From NCBI RefSeq assembly GCF_005280735.1, contig NZ_CP040078.1, positions 2,294,001 through 2,358,000 on the forward strand: a stretch of 64,000 bases of DNA, in the 5' to 3' direction. The position numbers and the translations under genes are program-made. The stretch comes from Trinickia violacea (GTDB taxonomy: Bacteria; Pseudomonadota; Gammaproteobacteria; Burkholderiales; Burkholderiaceae). Under the pieces are notes generated by a model. That model ran no database searches, was not told the DNA's origin, and saw nothing but the letters and a program-made list of their open reading frames with translations. This document shows positions 17,001 to 26,158 of the stretch, in pieces (within the stretch, counting starts at the first letter, position 1; each line of letters starts with the position of its first letter).

Positions 17001-17773
17001 GACGGCTTGCGCGCAGCGTCGAGCCGCGTTCGGCCGAGGATGTTGCTGCGGCCGGGCGCTCCGGCGGCCGGCTCGGGCTCACGCTCGCGCGGAGTCTCGA
17101 GGCGGCGGAAGAGGCGCGACAGATCGCCTTTGACGTCGGGCTCAGCCGCGGCCGGCGCAGTCCGGAACATCTGGCCGAGGATCGAGTTCGCGGCGCGGGC
17201 GGCCGGCGTTGCGGGAGCGACGGCAGCCGCCTTGTCGGTCGAAGCGGTCGAAGCGGTCGAAGCGGCGCGGCCGAAAATGCCCTTCGCCGGCGTAGCGGGT
17301 TGCGGCTCGGGTTGCCGCGCAGGTTGCCGTTCGCCTGCCGATGCCACAGGCGCCCGATTCATCAGTTGATTCGCGGATTGCTGGTCCGGCGCGGCTGGGC
17401 GGGTCGCACCCGGCTCGTCCTCGACCTTCGGCGCCGGCGCAAAGCGCGGCGCGCCCACGACGCGCGGAGGCGCCGCCACAGCCGGAATGGGCGTCGTCGC
17501 GTGCCGGTGCCCGCGCGCGAACAGCGGCAGCTTCGACGCCGGACGCACGGGATTCGCTGCAGCAGGCTGCACGGACTTGATCTGGCCGGCCGCGCTCGCG
17601 GTCCGAACGCTCACCGTCGGCACGTCCTGGTGCGCTTCGACATCGAGGGAAGCCAAGAGCGGCCAGCGGGCGCGCGAGATCTTTGCCTCGTCGTCGCGCG
17701 CCACTTCCTGATAGGCATCGGCATTGCCGCCAAACTTCCTGAACAGATTACCGATATCGTCCGACACACTCAT
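16997..17773 (-). CDS. bcsP: Cellulose biosynthesis protein BcsP
   Basis: 258 residues from this start. The N-terminal stretch SDDIGNLFRKFGGNADAYQEV is the short BcsR-like domain seen in BcsR and BcsP. The rest is a low-complexity Pro/Ala-rich chain with no fold I recognise, carrying a short STASTAST run encoded by three perfect 9-bp repeats. BcsP accompanies BcsD in beta- and gammaproteobacterial type I bcs operons; its role is poorly known and probably regulatory or scaffolding. The ATG at 17771-17773 has GAAGGGGG at good spacing; an ATG 6 bp earlier is the alternative start. Confidence 0.85.
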   Translation of the reverse strand: MSVSDDIGNLFRKFGGNADAYQEVARDDEAKISRARWPLLASLDVEAHQDVPTVSVRTASAAGQIKSVQPAAANPVRPASKLPLFARGHRHATTPIPAVAAPPRVVGAPRFAPAPKVEDEPGATRPAAPDQQSANQLMNRAPVASAGERQPARQPEPQPATPAKGIFGRAASTASTASTDKAAAVAPATPAARAANSILGQMFRTAPAAAEPDVKGDLSRLFRRLETPREREPEPAAGAPGRSNILGRTRLDAARKPS

Positions 17774-17809
17774 TCCCATCCCCCTTCACGCCGCCTGGCC
17801 TGGCTTGCC

Positions 17810-18289
17810 CTAGCTTCGATGATCGGCCTCCTCGTTTGCCAGACGAAACTCCAGTGCCAGCGGGTTGTCCACGGCCACCTGGGTCAACGCCAAGACACTG
17901 CTCGCGCCCAGCTCGCGCAACCAATACTGGTAGGCGCCTTCGAGAAAGCCCGGCGTCCAGGCTTGGGAATTCGGTCCGAACGCGGCGAGCGGCGCGCAGA
18001 AATGGTGGATCGCCAGATGGTCGTCGGTCTCGACGAGGTCCACGAAGCCCCAGTCCAGTTCGCGCCAGATCGCGTTCAGCGCCGCGGCGAACGCATCGAG
18101 GCTGTCGCACTCGCCGACCGCATGGTTCGCCGCGAAGCGCTCGCCCACGCGCGCCATGAGCTCGCGCAACTGGGCGGCGTCGAGCTGAGCCTCGAATTCC
18201 TGAGCGAGCGCGCTCAGAAAATCTCGCCATTGCGTTGACGGTTGTTGCTCAGCGAAGTAGCTGACGATCGCGGACATAGGTGCTTGCAT
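17810..18289 (-). CDS. bcsD: Cellulose synthase subunit BcsD
   Basis: 159 residues, matching the BcsD family (Cellsynth_D, about 156 residues in Komagataeibacter): a helical N-terminus (WRDFLSALAQEFEAQL), an aromatic mid-section (WRELDWGFVDL, about 79-89) and LGASSVLALTQ near the end. In Komagataeibacter BcsD forms an octameric periplasmic ring that lines up glucan strands; in beta-proteobacteria its location is less certain, and I see no signal peptide here. It is the first gene of the operon, 36 bp ahead of bcsP. The first ATG is used; a second ATG four codons in is possible. Confidence 0.88.
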   Translation of the reverse strand: MQAPMSAIVSYFAEQQPSTQWRDFLSALAQEFEAQLDAAQLRELMARVGERFAANHAVGECDSLDAFAAALNAIWRELDWGFVDLVETDDHLAIHHFCAPLAAFGPNSQAWTPGFLEGAYQYWLRELGASSVLALTQVAVDNPLALEFRLANEEADHRS

Positions 18290-18546
18290 GACGAAAATGA
18301 GCGCCCGTCAAAGGGCCACCCCGGATTGCGTTGATCTGCCGCGATTTGCTTGGCGGTGCGCGGCGGGCGGCTTGATTCGCGCCCGCTCGGCTTTCGACTT
18401 ATTTATCGCCCCGCGATTTTATTGCGGAATGTCTCAAAAAAGTTAATCGATGCATGCACGCAACAAATAAATGACGGAAAAAAGCAAACAATTGGAGTCT
18501 AAACGGCCGTCGAGCGGCCCGAGGCGGGCCCCCTGGCCGGGCGCCC

Positions 18547-19965
18547 CTATACAGCGATTACACAGTTGCGCCCATGGCTTTTCGCGCGATAGAGCCGCTG
18601 GTCGGCTGCGCGCAGCAGGGCATCGATCGAATTGCCGTCCTGCCCGAACTGCGAAATGCCGATGCTGACGGTGACCGAAAACGGGTCGGTGCCCATCGCG
18701 TCGAAGCGCGTGCCTTGAATAGACATACGAATTCGCTCGCCAACCATGAGCGCGACATCGAGCGCCGCCTGCGGCAGCAGGACCATGAACTCCTCGCCGC
18801 CCACGCGCGCCACGCCGTCGTAGGGCCGGATCGCCTCGAGGCACGTCTGCACGAACGCCTTGAGGACCGAATCGCCGACTTGATGCCCGAAGGTGTCGTT
18901 GATCCGCTTGAAATTGTCGAGATCGAGCGCGAGCAGCGAGAACGGCGCCTCGCCGCGCTTGACCCGCCCGATTTCCGTCTCGACCCGCTCGAGGAAGATG
19001 CGGCGGTTGACCGCGCCCGTGAGCGGATCGATCGCGGCCAGATGCTCGAGCTTCTGGTTGGTGTGCTGCAGCTCCTGCAGCGCGGCTTCGGTGCGCGCCT
19101 TCGCTTCCGCCAAGCGGGCCATCAGCTCGTCCTGGCTGTAGATGGTCGAGAACGAGCGTGTCGTGTGAAACGCCTGCACGACGCCGAAGCTCAACAGGAA
19201 GAAACCGCCCGCGAAGATCGCATGCGCGAGCCACCACATGTGGTTCCACGGCTTGCCGAGAATGAACGCGAGCGACGAGAGCGCGAACGACATCACCGAA
19301 ATGCCGAAGATCAGCATCAGCGGCGAACGGATCCGGCGCCACAGCATCAGGCCGACATTGACGAGCGAGATGACGAGCGCCCCGCCCTCCATCGACAAGC
19401 GCGTGCCGAGCGAGGCGGCATAGGGCGAGTACGCGATCACCGCGACGAACAGATCGACGGCCAGGAAGCCGATGAGCCACGTCAGCCACGTCCACGGGTC
19501 CGAGCGCTTCGCAACGGGGTCGGGCGGCGATTTATACGAAAGCAGGCCCACCAGCAGCAGGATCGACATCACGAGACGCGAGGCCGGCCCGTACAGCAGG
19601 AAAAGCCAAATGTTCCGATGCGAGAAGCCGGTAAAGACGCCGTGCAGCGTATAGATCACGACGAAGCCGGCAAAGCCGAGCGTGAGCCAGCGCAGGATCG
19701 GCTCGCCCGAGAGGCGGTAGCACTGCCAGGTCACATAGGTGACGAAGAGCCCTTCCAGCGTGGCCGCCGCAATCGCGATCTCGTGGAAGAGATGGTTTTC
19801 GAACTTGAGGGACGGGTCTTGGAAGAAATACAGGTAAGCGATCAGATAGGCCGGAGCGAGCGCGAAGCCGATCAAGAGCAGGCGGCCGTAGATTTGCGTC
19901 ACATGGCGGATGCCGGCGGACGGTTCCACGATGACCGCCGCGCTTGTTGCGCTATTCAGGCTCAT
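18547..19965 (-). CDS. Membrane-bound diguanylate cyclase (GGEEF)
   Basis: 472 residues. The N-terminal half holds about seven or eight hydrophobic membrane segments (residues about 25-275) with no extracellular sensor domain I recognise. A coiled linker (about 285-320) precedes the GGDEF domain. The active site is G389-GEEF-393, and the autoinhibitory I-site R380-PYD-383 sits exactly five residues before it, so the enzyme should make c-di-GMP and be product-inhibited. It points into the bcs operon from 258 bp upstream on the same strand, which suggests it supplies c-di-GMP to the BcsA PilZ domain. The start ATG has AAGGGA upstream. Confidence 0.92.
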   Translation of the reverse strand: MSLNSATSAAVIVEPSAGIRHVTQIYGRLLLIGFALAPAYLIAYLYFFQDPSLKFENHLFHEIAIAAATLEGLFVTYVTWQCYRLSGEPILRWLTLGFAGFVVIYTLHGVFTGFSHRNIWLFLLYGPASRLVMSILLLVGLLSYKSPPDPVAKRSDPWTWLTWLIGFLAVDLFVAVIAYSPYAASLGTRLSMEGGALVISLVNVGLMLWRRIRSPLMLIFGISVMSFALSSLAFILGKPWNHMWWLAHAIFAGGFFLLSFGVVQAFHTTRSFSTIYSQDELMARLAEAKARTEAALQELQHTNQKLEHLAAIDPLTGAVNRRIFLERVETEIGRVKRGEAPFSLLALDLDNFKRINDTFGHQVGDSVLKAFVQTCLEAIRPYDGVARVGGEEFMVLLPQAALDVALMVGERIRMSIQGTRFDAMGTDPFSVTVSIGISQFGQDGNSIDALLRAADQRLYRAKSHGRNCVIAV

Positions 19966-20216
19966 GTTCGCGTTCCCTTGGAAGATGGTTTCCAGCAGTC
20001 CGGCCGCACGGCTCGCGTTGGCCCGGTCTCCCGCAACCGGACTCGAACTTTACCTTAAAGATATAGAGATAAGATAAGACAATTCCGATCGATTGGCATA
20101 GTGCCTTTCGAATTTCCGCGCGTTACATGAGGGCTGTTAACGGGCGGATAACGGCACTGCGCCAAAGGGTCGACGAGAAGCGGTTCGCGATGCCGGCACC
20201 GCTCGAAGAAAGGGAC

Positions 20217-20261
20217 AAAAAAGCGACGCAATCGCAGCGGGGAGCACTGCCATCGCGTCGC
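20217..20261 (-). terminator. Intrinsic terminator after the phasin gene
   Basis: On the minus strand GCGACGC pairs with GCGTCGC, with a second inner GCAG/CTGC pairing, followed at once by TTTTTT. It lies 24 bp past the phasin stop. The remaining sequence between 19,966 and 20,216 shows no gene. Confidence 0.75.
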
Positions 20262-20284
20262 AAAGGGATGCTCGGTGATTCGGT

Positions 20285-20851
20285 CTACTTTGCCGCGGCG
20301 CGCTCGGCGGGTTCGGCGGCGCGCTTCGTGGTCTTCGACACGGCCGCGTTGACGGCCTCGACATTGGTTTCTGCGGCGTCGATCGCTTGCTGCGTCGCTT
20401 TGCGCGTCGACTCGTACCATGCGCTGACTGTGTTGATGGCCGACTTCAACGCCGTGATCGCGGGCTCGGAGGCGGCGGGGACGTGGCGGCCCGCATCGTC
20501 GACGAAATGATGCAGACGGCGCTGGTGCTCCGCGTACTGTTCGTTGGCGACGTTCGCGAACTCCGTCTGAGCGGCAGTCGCAATCGAGAAAAGACGCGAG
20601 TAGTAGGTTTGCGTGCGCGCGACCGCCTGCTCGAGCGGGTTCGCACGCAGCGCGAACCATTCGCGCGGGCTCTTGCTCGACGCGGCGTGAAGCACGGCCT
20701 CTTGCGACTCGCCGACGGCCGACTTGAAAGTGTCGAGGTTCAGTTCGACCACCTTCTGGACATGTGCAAAAGCGTGGTTGGCAAGAGCAAACGATGTCTC
20801 GAGATTCGCACGCTGTGCCGCCGCGTATTGCTCCGGATTCCAAAAGCTCAT
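20285..20851 (-). CDS. phaP: Phasin family protein (PhaP)
   Basis: 188 residues, helical and free of Cys and signal sequence. Family marks are the start MSFWNPEQYAAAQRANLE, QKVVELNLDTFKSAVGES (about 32-49) and PLEQAVARTQTYYSR (about 71-85). Phasins coat polyhydroxyalkanoate granules in the cytoplasm and control their size. The ATG has GGGAGTGA upstream, and an intrinsic terminator follows the stop, so the gene is monocistronic. It is divergent from the Leu/Val dehydrogenase across a 367-bp region. Confidence 0.92.
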   Translation of the reverse strand: MSFWNPEQYAAAQRANLETSFALANHAFAHVQKVVELNLDTFKSAVGESQEAVLHAASSKSPREWFALRANPLEQAVARTQTYYSRLFSIATAAQTEFANVANEQYAEHQRRLHHFVDDAGRHVPAASEPAITALKSAINTVSAWYESTRKATQQAIDAAETNVEAVNAAVSKTTKRAAEPAERAAAK

Positions 20852-20973
20852 GTTCTCACTCCCTAAAGCGCCCTTCGTGCGGGCAGTATTGACGTGATCG
20901 CGTATTAAGCGAAAGGTGCAAATCTATCAGTCGCCCCATTGCGTCGGACCTAGCGATCTTGATAGCTGTGACA

Positions 20974-20991
20974 ATCGGTAGCGCTACCGAT
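20974..20991. promoter_or_regulatory. 18-bp perfect palindrome, LacI-type operator candidate
   Basis: ATCGGTAGCGCTACCGAT is fully self-complementary with a central CG, the hallmark of operators bound by LacI-family repressors. It lies 123 bp upstream of the phasin ATG and 228 bp upstream of the dehydrogenase TTG. On the plus strand it falls between a TGTGAC and a GATATG that could serve as weak -35/-10 elements. No LacI-family gene is in the window. The rest of 20,852-21,218 shows no gene. Confidence 0.45.
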
Positions 20992-21218
20992 ATGGGCGCC
21001 CCGCCGACTCGCGCTACACTCCTGCGCCGGTCCTGCGCGGCCAAGCGCCGGACCTCGCGTTTCGGACGGCATCGCGGCAACACAATTGCCCGCGGCTATC
21101 CGCCTGACGCCACTGCCTCACGGCAGGCGTCGCCAGTGCGCCGGCTCGCGACCCGAGCCTGCGTGACAGGAAGACGAAGTTATCGCTTCGGCTTCTTCAC
21201 CTCTACGGAGTCAACGCT

Positions 21219-22298
21219 TTGTCAAACCAGCTCAATACCGGGCTCGCCAGCCTGTTCGGCACCGGGGAAGGCCCCGCGCACGAACGCATCGCCCTCACCA
21301 CCGACGCCCAGTCGGGTCTCCAATCGATCATCGCCGTCTACAGCACCGCGCTCGGCCCCGCATTCGGCGGCTGCCGCTACTGGACCTACGCGCACGACAT
21401 GGACGCGCTCGTCGACGCGCTGCGTCTGTCGCAAGGCATGGCATACAAGAACGCGCTCGCCGACCTGCCGTTCGGCGGCGGCAAGGCGGTGATCCTGCGC
21501 AAGCCTGAGCAGACCGACCGCCCGCGGCTCTTCAAGGCGTTCGGACGCGCGGTCCAATCGCTCGACGGCCTCTACATCACGGCGGAAGACGTCGGCACCA
21601 CGGTCGACGACATGCGCGCGGCGCAGACCGAAACGCGCTACATCAGCGGCATGCCGCGCGACGGCGAGTTCGGCGGCAACCCGTCGCCGAAGACGGCCTA
21701 TGGCGTGTTCGTCGGCATCGAGGCAGCCGTGCAGTATGTGATGGACAAGAGCAGCCTCGCGGGCGTGTCGGTTGCCGTGCAAGGGCTCGGCTCGGTCGGC
21801 TGGGATCTGTGCCAACGGCTCTCCGACGCGGGCGCGAAGCTGATCGTGTCGGACATCGACGCAGCGAAGGTCGCGACCGCGAAGGACCGCTTCGGCGCGC
21901 AAGCGGTGACGCCCGCGGACATCGTCCGCGTCGAGGCCGACGTGTTCGCGCCGTGCGCGCTGGGCGCCGTCATCACGCCGGCCGTGGCCGAGCAATGCCG
22001 CTTCCGCATCGTCGCCGGCGGCGCGAACAACCAGCTCGCGTCGCTCGCCGAAGGCGACACGCTGCAAAGCCGCGGCATCTTCTATGCCCCCGACTTCCTG
22101 ATCAACGCCGGCGGCATCATCAGTTGCGCGCGCGAATATCTGGGCGGCACCGATGAGGCATCGGTGATGGCCGAAGTCGCCAAGATCCGCGAGCGGCTGT
22201 TTGCGCTTGCGCAGCGTGTCGAGAAGACGGGCGAAGCGCCCGCGCGCGCCGCGGTAAGCTGGGCGCGCGAGAAGATCGAGCGTGCGGCTGCGAGCTAA
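21219..22298 (+). CDS. Leu/Val (Glu/Leu/Phe/Val family) dehydrogenase
   Basis: 359 residues. An NAD-dependent amino-acid dehydrogenase of leucine-dehydrogenase type: GMAYKNALADLPFGGGKAVI carries Lys77 (substrate carboxylate) and Lys89 (catalytic), and the Rossmann loop is VQGLGSVG near residue 195. The length fits leucine dehydrogenase (about 360) rather than glutamate dehydrogenase (over 400). It would reversibly deaminate branched-chain amino acids to 2-oxo acids, the step before the acyl-CoA pathway encoded at 46.7-54.3 kb. The start codon is TTG, with CGGAG eight bases upstream. A strong terminator follows, so it is a single-gene unit. Confidence 0.88.
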   Translation: MSNQLNTGLASLFGTGEGPAHERIALTTDAQSGLQSIIAVYSTALGPAFGGCRYWTYAHDMDALVDALRLSQGMAYKNALADLPFGGGKAVILRKPEQTDRPRLFKAFGRAVQSLDGLYITAEDVGTTVDDMRAAQTETRYISGMPRDGEFGGNPSPKTAYGVFVGIEAAVQYVMDKSSLAGVSVAVQGLGSVGWDLCQRLSDAGAKLIVSDIDAAKVATAKDRFGAQAVTPADIVRVEADVFAPCALGAVITPAVAEQCRFRIVAGGANNQLASLAEGDTLQSRGIFYAPDFLINAGGIISCAREYLGGTDEASVMAEVAKIRERLFALAQRVEKTGEAPARAAVSWAREKIERAAAS

Positions 22299-22353
22299 AC
22301 GCTCGGTCTGCGTCTCATTGGTGTGGCTTTCCGTATCGAGCCGCACCAAATCC

Positions 22354-22389
22354 GAAGCCGCTTCCTTGCGAAGCGGCTTCGTTTTTTTT
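22354..22389 (+). terminator. Intrinsic terminator of the dehydrogenase gene
   Basis: GAAGCCGCTT and AAGCGGCTTC form a 10-bp perfect stem with a 7-nt loop, followed by G and eight T residues, 56 bp after the stop codon. Confidence 0.92.
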
Positions 22390-22660
22390 AAAAGCTGAAA
22401 GCTATCGATCGCGCTGTAACGCAATGAAATCAGTGCACGTCGCATCGATGCGCTGGGCAGGCTCAATCGCGTCTACACTTCGCGCCGTATGCGTCGCTTT
22501 GCGCATCTCATGCGCCGCGTGACGCATCGGTCGCCCTCTCGCTTGACCGATATCGAAGCCATCCCTGCCAGCAGAACAGCATGTCGCCGCATCCCACAGG
22601 ACCGAATCGCAGCACGCCGTCCGAGCCGATCACGAGGACCCGCTTCGCGGGCGCGACAGC

Positions 22661-23503
22661 ATGACGCTCGACGCGCGCCGGCTGCCGGCCTGGAAGCTCG
22701 TCGTGTTCGGCAATCAGTTCGCCGAGCGCGGCGCCGTGGCCGAAGCCCTCGATCTCTATCACCGCGCGATCGAAGTCGGCGCGGACGACGCGCTGCTCTA
22801 CAACACCGTGGCCCGCGCCTTCGAGCAGGTGTTGCACGAGGCGTACAACGATCTCGGCAACGCGCTGCACGCGAGCGGGCAATCGGCCGATGCGCACGCC
22901 GCTTACGAAGCCGCGATCCGGCTCGCACCGCGCAACGGGTCTTACTACCGAAACTACGTGCAGGCAAAACGCGTGCGGCCCGGCGATCCGCTCCTGGCCA
23001 TCATGGAGCAGCTTGCTCAGGATACCGATCGAACGCCGCCGGAAGATCGCACCCAATTGCATTTCGCGCTCGGACTCGCGCTCACCGAAGCGGGCGAGCG
23101 CGAGCCACCCGCAGGTGGTCGGCGGCGGTGAGCGTACCGATTTTTCCCGCACGCTCGACGAAGCCATCGAAGCGATCGGCGCGACGGCCGCGCGCAACGC
23201 CAATGCCGCCGTGCCGGTGGAACACGCGGGTTCGGCGCAAAGCGAGCTCGATGCGCTGACGCCCGAGCGGATGCGCGCCATCGGCGCCGCCTATCTCACG
23301 CGACTCCGTCACGCGGCAGCCGGCAGGACGTCGTGGCAGCGCATCACCGACAGACGAAGAGGCCGGTGTCGACCGCCAGCGCCACGCAGGTGCGGCAGCC
23401 GATCTACCGCGGCTCGCTCGTCTACGAGCGGCCCGATGTGGCGTCGATCGCGCCGCTCATCGACGCGCTCGGGCCCGTGCTGGGGTCAGAAACGGCGGGC
23501 TGA
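22661..23503 (+). pseudogene. Decayed TPR-sulfotransferase gene
   Basis: Three pieces of one protein family in shifting frames. Piece 1 (22661 to about 23100) encodes TPR helices: AEALDLYHRAIEVGADDALL, then AYNDLGNALHASGQSADAHA, ending near LHFALGLALTEAGE. Piece 2, shifted by one frame (about 23100-23350), encodes DALTPERMRAIGAAYLTRL ... RITD, the start of a sulfotransferase domain. Piece 3 returns to the first frame (about 23352-23503) and encodes TKRPVSTASATQVRQPIYRG to the stop, the domain's C-terminus. Most of the domain between RITD and the C-terminal piece, including the expected KMPGNF-type segment, is absent. The gene therefore has at least one frameshift and a large internal deletion and cannot make an active enzyme. 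Confidence 0.7.
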
Positions 23504-25893
23504 GCGCACCACTCGCCCCACATCCGCCGGTAGGCACCCTCGACGCCGCGCGCAAAGCTCTCGCCGTCCATCAGCGCCGAGCGCTCCATCCGCGCCCGCA
23601 ATCCCGCGCGCAGCGACGCAAGCCGCGGCCGATCGTTCGCCCATTGCACGGCGATGCGCACGTACTCGTCATCCGAGTGCGCGGCCAGTTCAGGCAGGCC
23701 CAGATTCGCAAGCTGGCTCAGGCCGCCCCGCCCGACCGCCGTGCGTCCGACGCGCGTCACGACGGGCACCCCCATCCAAAAGGCGTCGAGGCTCGTCGTG
23801 TGGCCGTTGTACGGAAACGTGTCGAGCGCGAGATCGATCTCGTGATAGGTCTCCAGGTACGCCGCGCGCGGACGGAAGGCGAAAAAGCCCACCCGCTCCG
23901 GCGCAATGCCGTGCGCCGCGAGCCGCGCGCTCAGCCGCTCGCGCGCCTTACCCGGCGCCGCCATCAGGACCAGGCGCGCATCGCGGACCAGAGCGAGCAC
24001 GCCGGCCCATAGCCGCAGCGTGTGGTCCGTCAGCTTGCACGTGTTGTTCAGGCAGCCGAACGTGATGCGGCCGGTTTCCAACGCCGGCAGCGGGTTGACG
24101 TCGAGTGCGTCGGTCAGCGGGTCGTAGCACCAGAACGAGTCCGGCAAGCGGATCGAACGCTCGCTGTATTGGTCGTCGACGTTCGGCGCGTCCTGCGGGT
24201 CGAGCCATGGGTCGGTCAGGCGATAGCCGATCGCGCCGCTGCCGGTCGTGCCGGGGTAAGCGAGCCAGGCGGCCTGGACCGGTGCAGGCCGGCGCGCGAA
24301 CAGCAAGGGGCGGCCATTCGCCATGTGCATCGTCAGGTCGACGAGGATGTCGATCCGATCGTCGCGGATGCGTTGCGCGAGCGGCGCGTCGTCGAGATCG
24401 CCGACGTCGCGCCAGACATCCGCGTGGGCGGCCAGCCGGCGCGTGTACTCGTCCGGCTGCGCGACGGTCGAATAGCAGAAGATCTCGAAACCCGCGTGAT
24501 CGTGGTGCGAAAACAGCGGCGTCGTGAACAGCGTCTGGCAGTGGTCGCGAAAATCCGCCGACACATAGCCGATGCGCAGGCGCCGCGACGGCGCGCGCTC
24601 GTTCGCATACGCCGGCAGCGCCGCGCGAGCCGCGCCGGCCACGCGATAAGGTGCCTCGTGCCGCTCGGCGAAGCGCAGGCACTCGTCGCGTATCGCGTAC
24701 CCGTCCTCGCTTTGGAACGTCAGCGCATAGGCCAGGTTGCTGTGCGCGATGACGTTGGCCGGGTCGTGGGCGAGCGCGCGGCGATAGCAATCGACGGCCT
24801 CGTCGAGCGCGCCGGTGTCCTTGAGCACGTTGCCGAGATTGTTGTGGCTGACGGCATGCGCGGCGTCGACCGCGAGCGCCTTGCGATAGCGCGCCTCGGC
24901 CTCGTCCATGTGTCCCAGCGTGCGCGCGAGATTGCCCGCGTTGTTCCAGGCAGCCACGAATGACGGACGGATGCGGATCGCCGCGTCGAACGCCTCGGCC
25001 GCTGCCGCGTACTCGCCCAGCGCTTGGCAGACGTTGCCGAGATTGTTGTAGGCATCGGCGTGATCCGCTCGCAATGCGATCGCCGCGCCGTATTGCACGG
25101 CGGCTTCCCGATGCCGCCCGAGCGCTTGCAGGATGTTCGCGAGGTTGTAGGCGGCCTCGGGAACGCGCGCATCGATCGCGAGCGCGCGCTCCAGCGCTTC
25201 GGCTGCCTCGGCGAACCGGCGCCGCTCGCCGAGCGCGACGCCGAGATTCACGAGATGCGCGGCCACGCCCAGCTCCGCCGCGACGGCCTCGCGCAGCAGC
25301 GCGATGGCGTCGTCGATGCGGCCGCGCGCCTGAATCAGCGTCGCGAGATTGGCCAGCGCGCTCGCGTAGTCGGGCCGCAACGCCAGCGCGCGGCGATAAG
25401 CGTCTTCGGCCGCATCGAGTTCGCCACGCAGGCGATGGCAGTTGCCCAGATTGTTGAGCGCGTCGAGATGCTGCGGCTCGCGCGCGAGGACGGCCGAGTA
25501 TGCGTCGATCGCCCCAGGCCACTCCCCTTTGGCCTGCAGCATCGACCCCAGCGCGAACCACGCATCCACGGATTCCGGCTGCTGCGCGAGCACGCTGTGG
25601 TAAACGGCGGCGGCATCGTCGTAACGTCCGAGCGCGGCGAAAATCTGGCCTTTGCCGAATCGATAGCGCACCGCATCGGGCTGCTGTTCGATCGCGCGGT
25701 CGAGCCACGAGAGCGCATCGCCGCCACGCCCGCTTTGCCATTCCAGGATGCCGGTCCGGAACATCGCTTCGTGGTGGTTCGGCTCGGCAGCGAGCACTTC
25801 GCGGTAGAGGACGCCGGCCGCCGCGAGGTCGCCGGCGAGGTGCCGCGCCTTGGCCGCTTCGAAACGCGCGTTGACGGGCTCGTCGACAGACAT
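23422..25893 (-). CDS. TPR O-GlcNAc transferase-like (SPINDLY/GT41) protein
   Basis: 823 residues. About twelve tetratricopeptide repeats (residues about 5-420, each with the W/LG..Y/F..A....P pattern) precede a GT41 catalytic region that begins RLRIGYVSADFRDHC near 445 and continues through QAAWLAYPGTTGSGAIGY near 550 and DTFPYNGHTTSLDAFWMGVP near 730. Such proteins move N-acetylglucosamine, fucose or other sugars onto proteins in the cytoplasm; bacterial targets are mostly unknown. The last 27 codons overlap the sulfotransferase remnant on the opposite strand, so the extreme C-terminus (about 797-823, Ser-rich) may be a recent read-through extension. Confidence 0.88.
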   Translation of the reverse strand: MSVDEPVNARFEAAKARHLAGDLAAAGVLYREVLAAEPNHHEAMFRTGILEWQSGRGGDALSWLDRAIEQQPDAVRYRFGKGQIFAALGRYDDAAAVYHSVLAQQPESVDAWFALGSMLQAKGEWPGAIDAYSAVLAREPQHLDALNNLGNCHRLRGELDAAEDAYRRALALRPDYASALANLATLIQARGRIDDAIALLREAVAAELGVAAHLVNLGVALGERRRFAEAAEALERALAIDARVPEAAYNLANILQALGRHREAAVQYGAAIALRADHADAYNNLGNVCQALGEYAAAAEAFDAAIRIRPSFVAAWNNAGNLARTLGHMDEAEARYRKALAVDAAHAVSHNNLGNVLKDTGALDEAVDCYRRALAHDPANVIAHSNLAYALTFQSEDGYAIRDECLRFAERHEAPYRVAGAARAALPAYANERAPSRRLRIGYVSADFRDHCQTLFTTPLFSHHDHAGFEIFCYSTVAQPDEYTRRLAAHADVWRDVGDLDDAPLAQRIRDDRIDILVDLTMHMANGRPLLFARRPAPVQAAWLAYPGTTGSGAIGYRLTDPWLDPQDAPNVDDQYSERSIRLPDSFWCYDPLTDALDVNPLPALETGRITFGCLNNTCKLTDHTLRLWAGVLALVRDARLVLMAAPGKARERLSARLAAHGIAPERVGFFAFRPRAAYLETYHEIDLALDTFPYNGHTTSLDAFWMGVPVVTRVGRTAVGRGGLSQLANLGLPELAAHSDDEYVRIAVQWANDRPRLASLRAGLRARMERSALMDGESFARGVEGAYRRMWGEWCAQPAVSDPSTGPSASMSGAIDATSGRS

Positions 25894-26158
25894 GGGAATC
25901 GCCTTCTTTCCAAATAAGGACAGAGGCGATTCTAGAAGGCAATCGAGGTTTCAAAACGTCGAACTGAGGTCAATTCGGGCCTTGAACGCGGCAAAAATTT
26001 AACTGTGCGTGACAAAGTCGAAGCCGCTGGGCGGGGTGTGTCGCACATGTTGGGTAAGGAAAAATTCGGGCCGATCAAAGGCCCGCGCAGATCCGTTGAA
26101 AGGTAATCCTGTGTAATATTCGGCCTTTTATTTAATCCGCTCATTTATCCCGCTTCGA

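Noticed and set aside
22489..23259. Frames other than the TPR pieces within the sulfotransferase remnant, on both strands
   Set aside because: They show no family resemblance; only the three pieces described form a coherent protein.
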